This document shows, piece after piece, positions 24,974-31,942 of a stretch of 50,830 nt of DNA. The stretch is from assembly GCA_934277435.1 (NCBI GenBank), contig CAKQUE010000010.1, positions 1 to 50,830 of the forward strand. Reading direction: 5' to 3'. The notes beneath the pieces are model-generated. The model saw only the letters and a list, made by a program, of their open reading frames with translations. It was not told where the DNA came from and searched no databases. Both the position numbers and the translations under genes were made by a program. The number at the start of each line of letters is the position of its first letter. Position 1 is the stretch's first letter. The DNA is from an uncultured Alphaproteobacteria bacterium. Lineage in GTDB: Bacteria; Pseudomonadota; Alphaproteobacteria; RF32; CAG-239.

Positions 24974-27900
24974 TTAAAAAGCGTATTTGAGGTTCAAAAG
25001 GCCGGTGTGGGCCGAATAATCGTCACGCCAATCATACTCATAAGTCAGACCGACTTTAGCATTTTCGCTAACTACCATTTCCACGCCGATTCCCGTTTCC
25101 ACGCCAAATTTGCCGTTGCTTTCCTGTGCAATTGCGTACGAACCGCCATTTGGCAAATGAACTATGGTCGTGTTGTCGTCGTTTTGCAGGTCATAAGTGG
25201 CGTTCACAAACGCTTTTGGCATAACTTCATAGCCGTTTACTTCGGTTTCATCGGTCAAAGAAACGCCCAAAACTCCGGTCAAGATATCGCTGTCCGCACT
25301 GTTATATTTCATACCGGCGCTGTCGGTGTAGCCGTCTTGACTGATTTTGTAGTAGCGCAAACCGGCTTGCGGACGCAGGCGCAAAACATGCTCGTCGGCG
25401 CAGCCATAAAACTCACGTCCGACCAAGGCTTGCAAGCCCAGCATCTGCATATCGAAACTGCCTTTAATATTTTCGCCAAACGCTTTTTTGTTTTGGTCAA
25501 AACTCAACCAGTGATAAGCGGCCAAACCGTTGGCAAACCAGCTGTTGCGGCCATATTCGGCATAGGCGAAAACCGTGTGGTCGTCAATGTCCGAACTTTT
25601 GGCGCCGCTGTCCAAATCTGTTTGCAAATACGCGTAACCAGCGCCGACTGTCCAGTTTTTATCGGCTTTGCCGTCAACCGCCGCAATCACGCCTTTGGTG
25701 TCGGCCGAATAATCCAAATCGCCGCTGTTTTCCGCCGTTTGATATACGGCGTTTGCCCAAACTTCCGGCTCATATTCCGCCGCATCGCCGCCGGCCAAGC
25801 CATAGACGCTGCTTTTATCCGGACGCGTGTTCAGTCGGTCCGCCACATTCTTGGCGATTATATCGCCGATATAGCGACCGGTTTCCAAATTGGCTTGCGT
25901 GTTGTCGTTCAAATCATCGAGCGCGCTCGTCAAGTTTTTATCGCCGTCTTGCGCCTGTCTGTTCACCGTTTCGCTGATGCGGTTAAACTGCCGGTTGTCG
26001 CTTTTTGAGTCGGTAATTGCCAAAATCTCGTCCGCTTTGTCTTTGCTGGTGTCAAATTCTTTGGCGATTTCGTCGGCGTTTTTCTTGGCAAATTCCAAAA
26101 TCAGCATGTTGTTTTCGTCGTTGAGTCTAAAATCATAGTTATAGAGGCTGTTGGTGATGATGGGGTTCCATTTGCCGTTGGCGGTGTCGACGGTGTTGGC
26201 AAATTTATATGTGCCTTCGCCGTTGGCCACGCCATGCTCGACATAGGTCGAAACCTTGAGGTTGCTGTCGGCGTTCAGTTTGATGTCGCCATCGACTTTG
26301 CCGCCCTTTTGCGTGGTGGACGAGGTGTTGATTTCGTTCACGTTAAAAGCCAAAGTCGCGTCTTTTTCCAGCGTCAGATTATTGCCGGCGGAAGTCGCGT
26401 TGTTGAGGTTCAGCGCGGCGTTTTGAGCCAAATTAATTTTGCCGTCGCCGGTAATGCCGCCGGTAATGCCGTCGCTAATGTCGAGCGAACCGTTTTCGGC
26501 CACGTTGACGGTGCCGGAGTTATAAATATCGTTGGCGGTTTTGACGCCGTTCACGACTTTGTAATTGTCTTTGAAAACATTTTTGCCGCTAAAGCCGATG
26601 GTGCCTGCGTTCCAAACCGCGCCGCCGTCGGTCTTCTTTTCTCTCGCGCCGCTCACATAGTTGCCGCTAAAGGTCGAAGACTGGATATCGTCAATCGCCA
26701 TTCTCGCCGAATTGTAGATTGCGCCGCCTTGAGCGTAGGCATTGTTGCCAGCGCCGGTGGTCTGCGCGAAGTTATTGCTGAAATTACCAGAAAACTTTGT
26801 GATACCATGCTGCGGAGAAGAACTTAGCATATTAGCCACAGCTCCGCCAATGGCAAAAGTGCCATTGGTCAAAGCGTGATTGTTGCTAAAATTAGCCGTT
26901 AGATTGGTAATATTTCCAAAATTGAGCAAAGCACCGCCGCGAGCCTCCGCCGCGCCGCCGTTACTTTCGGCGTAGTTGCCTTCAAAGTCACCGGTAATTG
27001 AACCTATAATACCTAATTTGTTGTTATTAACGGCTCCGCCGCTGGCTCGACCACCACCTAAAGCATAGTTATCTGTAAAGTTACCCTTAATTTCATTTAT
27101 GCTTGATTCCATATTTAATATAGCACCGCCATCAGATTTATTATTTATAGACTGAGCATAGTTGCTAGTAAAATCAGCGGTGATATCACCAATTGTTGTG
27201 GAACTATTATTGTTAATTACCCCACCTTGGGTAGATGCAATATTGCTTTCACCTTTAATAAAGTTATTAATAAATACTCCTCTGATACTATCTATTTTAG
27301 CATTTTTGTTACCAATAGCTCCACCCTGGACATCAATTCCATTAGCTTGATTCCAATTACCAATAGCATAATTTCCGATAAATTTACCTTCAATTTTACC
27401 AATCACAGCTCCATCATAGTTTCTAATAGCTCCACCATAAGCGAAGCTAGAATTAGAAATAACATAATTGCCAATGTAATTACCAATAATTTCCGTAATA
27501 TTGACGTTGTTTGAGTCATTAAAAATAGCACCGCCCTTAGCACTGTCATCACGAACAATGTGATTGCCTATCATATCGCCTTTGATTGAAAGTGTGCCTT
27601 TGTTATTAATCGCACCACCCTCATCACCGGAACCGGTGTTATCTATTTGGTTATTTAAAAAATCACCGGTAATGTTTAGGGTGTTTCCAGCGGCGTTAGA
27701 CAAAGCTCCACCATCAACATTCGAAATACTATCCTTAAAGTCGGCGGTTATATCACCGGTTAAAGCTCCTTCTTTGCCTTCTTTGCGTTCGTTATAGACA
27801 GTGCCACCCTCAGGCTTAGTGTAGGTATATTCAAAATATTGCGTTTTGTCGGCGGAAAGCTCAACTTTGAGCATATTGGGGTTATCGGATTTATACTCGT

Positions 27901-28087
27901 CAGCGCTAATTTCTTTCCAAATTATATTTTTTGAGGTGCTTAAATCTTCTGCTTTTAGGGAATAATCTTCAGCATTTGCCGCACCCGCGCCAAGGGCAAA
28001 CAAAACCAAGTTAATCAGCAAACATTTTTTCAACACACTGCGATATTGCGCATTCAAAAGCCCCAACGCGTTGCGAGTATACTTCAT
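24974..28087 (-). CDS. autotransporter adhesin with GGA-repeat passenger
   Basis: 1037 residues. AAGGGG lies 7 nt before ATG 28087. Signal peptide about residues 1-39 with cleavage after AANA. The passenger (about residues 40-600) has regularly spaced GGAI/GGAV and NNFxxN motifs like the N-terminus of the giant neighbour. A helical linker (KDKADEILAITDSKSDN) follows, then an autotransporter beta-barrel over the last ~270 residues (EVWANAVYQTAENSGDLDY to LLNLKYAF with terminal Phe). It should be exported by Sec and inserted in the outer membrane, exposing a beta-helix. The 3' part is much GC-richer than the 5' third, suggesting a mosaic gene. Confidence 0.93.
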   Translation of the reverse strand: MKYTRNALGLLNAQYRSVLKKCLLINLVLFALGAGAANAEDYSLKAEDLSTSKNIIWKEISADEYKSDNPNMLKVELSADKTQYFEYTYTKPEGGTVYNERKEGKEGALTGDITADFKDSISNVDGGALSNAAGNTLNITGDFLNNQIDNTGSGDEGGAINNKGTLSIKGDMIGNHIVRDDSAKGGAIFNDSNNVNITEIIGNYIGNYVISNSSFAYGGAIRNYDGAVIGKIEGKFIGNYAIGNWNQANGIDVQGGAIGNKNAKIDSIRGVFINNFIKGESNIASTQGGVINNNSSTTIGDITADFTSNYAQSINNKSDGGAILNMESSINEIKGNFTDNYALGGGRASGGAVNNNKLGIIGSITGDFEGNYAESNGGAAEARGGALLNFGNITNLTANFSNNHALTNGTFAIGGAVANMLSSSPQHGITKFSGNFSNNFAQTTGAGNNAYAQGGAIYNSARMAIDDIQSSTFSGNYVSGAREKKTDGGAVWNAGTIGFSGKNVFKDNYKVVNGVKTANDIYNSGTVNVAENGSLDISDGITGGITGDGKINLAQNAALNLNNATSAGNNLTLEKDATLAFNVNEINTSSTTQKGGKVDGDIKLNADSNLKVSTYVEHGVANGEGTYKFANTVDTANGKWNPIITNSLYNYDFRLNDENNMLILEFAKKNADEIAKEFDTSKDKADEILAITDSKSDNRQFNRISETVNRQAQDGDKNLTSALDDLNDNTQANLETGRYIGDIIAKNVADRLNTRPDKSSVYGLAGGDAAEYEPEVWANAVYQTAENSGDLDYSADTKGVIAAVDGKADKNWTVGAGYAYLQTDLDSGAKSSDIDDHTVFAYAEYGRNSWFANGLAAYHWLSFDQNKKAFGENIKGSFDMQMLGLQALVGREFYGCADEHVLRLRPQAGLRYYKISQDGYTDSAGMKYNSADSDILTGVLGVSLTDETEVNGYEVMPKAFVNATYDLQNDDNTTIVHLPNGGSYAIAQESNGKFGVETGIGVEMVVSENAKVGLTYEYDWRDDYSAHTGLLNLKYAF

Positions 28088-28131
28088 CTTTTATCCCCTT
28101 TATTCAAATAATTACATCAAACACAATGTCC

Positions 28132-28280
28132 AAAAAAACGGTCGTTTAAATTGGGACGCCTAATACATGTACAATTTAGAATTGAAAACACGCAAAATCA
28201 TAGGGTTGTAAATTTTTCTTGCATTTGAAAAATGATTATTTATACTGTCTTAAAAGTCCAAAAATAACGACCGTTTTTTT
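28132..28280. repeat. 15-bp perfect inverted repeat upstream of the autotransporter gene
   Basis: AAAAAAACGGTCGTT (28132-28146) and AACGACCGTTTTTTT (28266-28280) enclose 119 bp. The left arm extended by one base is AAACG-GT-CGTTT: palindromic arms around a non-palindromic central dinucleotide, as in serine-recombinase crossover sites. The segment holds a candidate promoter pointing away from the gene (TTGCAT 28219-28224, 16 bp, TATACT 28241-28246). It may be a second invertible promoter or simply a long-range dyad. Confidence 0.5.
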
Positions 28281-28328
28281 TACTCATTTTAAGCCGCAAA
28301 AGCCGACACAGTTTTTTCGTTTTTTTAC

Positions 28329-28460
28329 ACCAGTCATCCTAGGTCTTGTACCTAGGATCTTCTGGCAACAAACACCTAACCAAGTCCATAAATTAGCCAT
28401 ATTATTGCATAAGGAGTATGCTTACACAAGATTATCGGGACAGGCCCGATAATGACTGGT
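28329..28460. repeat. 132-bp MITE-like palindromic element
   Basis: 9-bp perfect terminal inverted repeats, ACCAGTCAT (28329-28337) and ATGACTGGT (28452-28460). Each is followed inward by a stem-loop: TCCTAGGT/ACCTAGGA on the left, ATTATCGGG/CCCGATAAT on the right. About 85 bp of the left side are similar to the element at 38091. No coding capacity. Confidence 0.65.
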
Positions 28461-28674
28461 GCTAGGAGCGCTGGCTACTACTTGTTGCAACGTTTTTCTA
28501 CTTCTCCGCTCTCGGCGTCATTCTTCAGCGCCTCATGCCGCTTTATAGGCTGAGGCAGACTGGAGAATCCACAACTTTGTTGCCATCGGCAACGCATATT
28601 GACATTGCTGCCGCAATGGCGTTATGGATACTCGGGATTGGCACATCCTGTGGGGTGTGCCTCCCAAGTATGAC
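28461..28674. repeat. cluster of nested palindromic repeats
   Basis: The gene-free stretch up to gpsA holds at least three more dyads: TTCTCC (28502) / GGAGAA (28562) enclosing GCCTCA/TGAGGC; GTTGCC/GGCAAC and CATTGC/GCAATG hairpins; and a ~22-bp imperfect hairpin 28626-28674 (GGATACTCGGG...CCCAAGTATGAC). These are like intergenic palindromes seen in other alphaproteobacterial genomes. No promoter or gene was recognised here. Confidence 0.55.
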
Positions 28675-28695
28675 AACAAAAGTAAATATGCTAAA

Positions 28696-29673
28696 CTAGC
28701 AAATTGAATCAAACTCTTTTTTCAGCGAGCGGTCAAACAATCCGCGGATTGTTTTTTCTATGTCCGCATCTTCAAAAATAACTTTATACAAAGCCTGACA
28801 AATCGGCATATCTATATGTTCACGGTCGGCAATAGCCTTTACCGCACGCAAAGTGTCAACACCTTCGGCCAATTTGCCATAGCGTTCGCCTTTGGCAAAC
28901 ATTTCACCAAACATACGATTGTGACTGTTTTTAGAAAACAAAGTGGCTTCATAATCGCCTAAATGCGCCAATCCATATGCCGACGCCGGATTTCCGCCCT
29001 TGAATTTGATTAAACGCCCAACTTCTATCGGCGCGCGAGCCATTAAAGCCCCTTTCAAGCCATACCAGCCCAAACCATCCAAAATTCCGGCAGCAATGCC
29101 AATCACATTTTTAAGAGCCGCGCCCACCTGATTGCCAACTAAATCCGTGCCATAATAAAAACGAATTAAATCACTCTGCAAAAATTTAATCACTCTATCT
29201 TGAGTTTCGGCGTCATAGCTATCAATAACCGCTGCCGACGGAACTTTACGCATATAGTCTTCCACATGCCCAGGGCCGCCCAAAGTGGCAATATGAATAT
29301 TCTGCTTAATTTCTTCTTTGAAAACATCGGCCAAAATTTCTGCCGACGGCTCTTCCAAGCCCTTCATCGCCAGCAAAAATGTTTTGCCCTCTACATTGTA
29401 GCCGTTAATTTGCTTAGCCAAACTGCGCAAATTTTGACAGCTGATAGAAATAATCACAAAGTCATTTTTCAAAGTTTCGGCCATATCCGTGATTAACAGC
29501 ATATTGTCGCTCAGAGTCAAATATTCATTTTTGCGAGTGTTCTTCAGCTCTTCATACGACGGCGAACCAGACATACCATACAGCAAAACGCTATCCACAT
29601 GGCAATAATTAGCCACATACCACGCCAAAAACGTCCCCCAACGACCACAACCGATTACAGATATTTGTTTCAT
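28696..29673 (-). CDS. gpsA: NAD(P)-dependent glycerol-3-phosphate dehydrogenase
   Basis: 325 residues from ATG 29673, chosen because AGAGAGG lies just upstream; the longer frame from 29745 adds residues with no homology. VIGCGRWGTFLAWYV is the GxGxWG nucleotide-binding motif, LGGPGHVEDYMRK matches the GPSFA-type substrate loop in altered form, and NQVGAALKNVIGIAAGILDGLG contains the catalytic lysine region of GpsA. It reduces DHAP to sn-glycerol-3-phosphate for phospholipid synthesis. The GPS-F/A motif variant (GPGHVED) is a deviation from the commonest form. Confidence 0.88.
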   Translation of the reverse strand: MKQISVIGCGRWGTFLAWYVANYCHVDSVLLYGMSGSPSYEELKNTRKNEYLTLSDNMLLITDMAETLKNDFVIISISCQNLRSLAKQINGYNVEGKTFLLAMKGLEEPSAEILADVFKEEIKQNIHIATLGGPGHVEDYMRKVPSAAVIDSYDAETQDRVIKFLQSDLIRFYYGTDLVGNQVGAALKNVIGIAAGILDGLGWYGLKGALMARAPIEVGRLIKFKGGNPASAYGLAHLGDYEATLFSKNSHNRMFGEMFAKGERYGKLAEGVDTLRAVKAIADREHIDMPICQALYKVIFEDADIEKTIRGLFDRSLKKEFDSIC

Positions 29674-29760
29674 GATAACCTCTCTTATTAAATAATATAG
29701 GATATTATCAATCATTGCTAAAAAATTAGCAATCCCAACAAGCAAGAAATCAACAGCTTA

Positions 29761-30117
29761 TTAACGCAAAAAATCTTTATGCAAACGTCCGCGCACAGCT
29801 TGCACATAATTATAATCCCTAAAAGAATCATAAGCATGATTAAAACTATCTGTGCCGTAAATATAAAAAACTTTGTTGGCAATATTTCTAATGGCCGAAT
29901 CTATGGTTTCAAACGCAGCGTTATAGTCCTGATCAAAATTGTTGCGTTTTTTATGCTGGACAATCTCGTGATAGGCGGCAATAGCCTCAATGGTTTTGTT
30001 GGCAAAATCATTATTCCCTTTTTCTTGAAACAAATGCATAATTTTCATTGTTGTTTGATAAAAGCATTTGTTAATCAATATATTTCGTTGTTTTGTGTTG
30101 TAACCGTCAACTATCAT
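29761..30117 (-). CDS. small hypothetical protein
   Basis: 118 residues, soluble and mainly helical by composition (no signal peptide, no membrane segment), rich in Asn, Tyr, His and Lys. A GGAG lies 11 nt before ATG 30117. A promoter can be drawn in the preceding gap (30148-30176), so it is probably transcribed alone or with gpsA. I do not recognise it. Confidence 0.55.
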   Translation of the reverse strand: MIVDGYNTKQRNILINKCFYQTTMKIMHLFQEKGNNDFANKTIEAIAAYHEIVQHKKRNNFDQDYNAAFETIDSAIRNIANKVFYIYGTDSFNHAYDSFRDYNYVQAVRGRLHKDFLR

Positions 30118-30147
30118 CGACTCAATTTCTCCGCAAATACGAAAAAT

Positions 30148-30176
30148 AATATAACAAACTTTAAGGGGCTTTGCAA
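30148..30176 (-). promoter_or_regulatory. promoter overlapping the mlaC terminator hairpin
   Basis: On the minus strand TTGCAA (plus 30176-30171), 17-bp spacer, TATATT (plus 30153-30148). The -35 box lies in the loop of the AAGGGGCTT/AAGCCCCTT hairpin, so upstream termination and downstream initiation share sequence. Confidence 0.45.
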
Positions 30177-30184
30177 GCCCCTTA
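30162..30184 (-). terminator. hairpin after mlaC
   Basis: TAAGGGGCTT (30162-30171) and AAGCCCCTTA (30175-30184) form a strong stem 18 nt after the mlaC stop. The following T content on the minus strand is modest (AAAGTTTGTT), so termination may be partial. Confidence 0.5.
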
Positions 30185-30201
30185 TATCAAATTATGTTCA
30201 A

Positions 30202-30798
30202 TTATTTTAAACGCGCGCGCAAATCTTTTATCAGCCCGTCGATTCCATTTGGCGATTTTTTGATATACGCCGTATATTCGCTGCGGGCGGTTTGCGCCAA
30301 GCTAACGTTTTCAATCACTATATCCACAATACGCAAGCGACCATTTGTTTCTTTTAGCCGCCATTTTACCGAAGCCGGAGCACCCTCTTCCATCGGAACC
30401 TGCGTATTTACAAAAATTTGGTCTGCAGATTTTGAGCTTTCTGTACCCAAAAATTCAAAATGCTTACCCTTGAATTCATTAAAGCGTTCTGACCAAGTTT
30501 GTATATTCAGTTTGCGGTACACATCAATAAAATCGGTGCGTTGTTTTGGAGTCGAAGTTTTCCAATAGCGCCCCAAAACAAATTTACCAATAAAATCCAA
30601 ATCCAAATCTTCATTAAACAATTTAGTAAAACGAGTTTTTTTTTCTGCTTCCGAAACTTTGGAGTTGATTAGCTCTTCAATACCTTGTTGCGTTGTTTTT
30701 TTAATAAAATTTTCAGCCTCAGTGCTATCTATTGCGGCATTAGCCTGAAAAGCAACCACAAATAAGCCCAAAAACAAAAGAATAAACAGTTTTTTCAT
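30202..30798 (-). CDS. mlaC: MlaC-like periplasmic phospholipid-binding protein
   Basis: 198 residues with a signal peptide (about 1-21, FQANA|A). The body follows the MlaC/Ttg2D pattern: an FNEDLDLDFIGKFVLGRYWK block, a YRKLNIQTWSERFNEF block, and a C-terminal WRLKETNGRLRIVDIVIENVSLAQTARSEY strand region. MlaC shuttles phospholipid between the MlaA complex in the outer membrane and the inner-membrane MlaFEDB transporter. mlaA lies just upstream on the same strand (21-bp gap). mlaD, E and F are not in the window. Confidence 0.92.
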   Translation of the reverse strand: MKKLFILLFLGLFVVAFQANAAIDSTEAENFIKKTTQQGIEELINSKVSEAEKKTRFTKLFNEDLDLDFIGKFVLGRYWKTSTPKQRTDFIDVYRKLNIQTWSERFNEFKGKHFEFLGTESSKSADQIFVNTQVPMEEGAPASVKWRLKETNGRLRIVDIVIENVSLAQTARSEYTAYIKKSPNGIDGLIKDLRARLK

Positions 30799-30819
30799 TA
30801 GTCACTACCTTTTTTTTAA

Positions 30820-31581
30820 TTATTCATCTTCGTCATCAAAATCAAAATCATAGCTGGCCGCTTGCTGCTCGGCTTCTACACTGCGGCAAGAGCCTATTTT
30901 CAGACGATTCTGCACATACGCCGATTTAACCATGCTATACGCATCAACAGAATTTGCAGTTAAATTGTCCAAAAACTCCAGATTCTCTTCTCGCGCACTC
31001 ACAAAACCAAGCGCCGTCAAACCATATATAAAGCTATAGCGTTTCCAATCTTCACCAAAGTTGATATATTGATTAGACCAATACAACGGATCGGCCACAG
31101 CGTCTACTGCCCTGCCGGTTGCCGCACGCGGTGTGCTTGGTCCAAACAGAGGCAACACAACAAACGGGCCATCTGGCACACACCAAGCTGCCAAAGTTTC
31201 ATCAAAACCAGTCTTATTAGTTGGAATATTCCAGCCGGAAGCAACATCAAACATACCAAGCAAACCCAAAGTGCTGTTCACCACAAAGCGACCTGCTGAT
31301 TTACCTGAATCTGCAAAACTTCCTTGCAAAGAATGATTAATCATTGTCGCCGGTTCTCTTAAATTTTTGAAAACATTGCTGACACGCTCGCGAATAAACT
31401 CATTTGTAATAGCTCGATAGCCCTTTGCCATTGGCTTTAGAACATATTCATCAACCTTCATATTAAAATCAAACATAGCTCGATTATATGTTTCTAACGC
31501 GCCATCATCTTCATTGGCATAAACAGGAGCTGCACATAATAAAGCCGCCGCAAAAGCCATAATTTTTTTAGAACAAAACAT
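30820..31581 (-). CDS. mlaA: MlaA/VacJ-like outer-membrane lipid-asymmetry protein
   Basis: 253 residues. AGAGGG precedes ATG 31581. Signal peptide about 1-22 (PVYA|N). The mature part has YNRAMFDFNMKVDEYVLKPMAKGYR, NLREPATMINHSLQG, FVVNSTLGLLGMFDVA, DETLAAWCVPDGPFVVLPLFGPSTPRAATG and VADPLYW, all hallmark MlaA blocks (quoted here as separate short motifs). It removes mislocalised phospholipid from the outer leaflet together with MlaC. No lipobox cysteine is present at the cleavage site (LLCAAPVYA does not fit), so it would be a non-lipidated form. The C-terminus is acidic. Confidence 0.95.
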   Translation of the reverse strand: MFCSKKIMAFAAALLCAAPVYANEDDGALETYNRAMFDFNMKVDEYVLKPMAKGYRAITNEFIRERVSNVFKNLREPATMINHSLQGSFADSGKSAGRFVVNSTLGLLGMFDVASGWNIPTNKTGFDETLAAWCVPDGPFVVLPLFGPSTPRAATGRAVDAVADPLYWSNQYINFGEDWKRYSFIYGLTALGFVSAREENLEFLDNLTANSVDAYSMVKSAYVQNRLKIGSCRSVEAEQQAASYDFDFDDEDE

Positions 31582-31604
31582 TTTTCCCTCTTTAACTCTT
31601 GCTT

Positions 31605-31633
31605 AATATATAAATTTGGGCTTTGAAAATCAA
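31605..31633 (-). promoter_or_regulatory. promoter of mlaA-mlaC
   Basis: On the minus strand TTGATT (plus 31633-31628), 17-bp spacer, TATATT (plus 31610-31605), starting transcription about 17-20 nt before the mlaA ribosome binding site. Confidence 0.6.
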
Positions 31634-31770
31634 GAAAAAAAACTCAAATACAGGTATATATAACGGGAAAATATTTATTTGCCGGATTTATCTTTAACAT
31701 TTATCTGTTTTTATACCATACTTCCAATATCAGGTAGAAAGCAGGTGCTTCAACTTCTTTCTAATGTTGA

Positions 31771-31808
31771 AAAAAAGCCAAGTAGTTGCAACATACAAGG
31801 CTTTTTAT
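31771..31808. terminator. possible bidirectional terminator between PFOR and mlaA
   Basis: AAAAAAGCC and GGCTTTTT pair around a 19-21-nt loop that contains its own GTTGCAAC dyad. A/T runs on both sides allow termination in either direction. The long loop makes this less certain. Confidence 0.4.
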
Positions 31809-31838
31809 TTATATCCAATCAAAAAATCAACAACAGAT

Positions 31839-31917
31839 AAAGGCAACTTCAGTTCTGAAAAAAATCTTAGTGTACATAATAGCACATAAATTTTCTGAAT
31901 GAACGTAAGTTGCCTTT
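31839..31917. repeat. 79-bp inverted-repeat element downstream of PFOR
   Basis: AAAGGCAACTT (31839-31849) and AAGTTGCCTTT (31907-31917) are perfect 11-bp inverted ends; similarity continues inward (GTTC, then TGAAAA/TTTTCTGA). It lies 26 bp after the PFOR stop on the minus strand. MITE-like or a long 3' hairpin; no coding capacity. Confidence 0.5.
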
Positions 31918-31942
31918 AGGTGTGTTGCGTCAAGCTCGCATA

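Noticed and set aside
25007..26827. Plus-strand frames of 333 and 197 codons opposite the second autotransporter
   Set aside because: Antisense of the GC-rich barrel region; the minus-strand frame has signal peptide, passenger and barrel in order.
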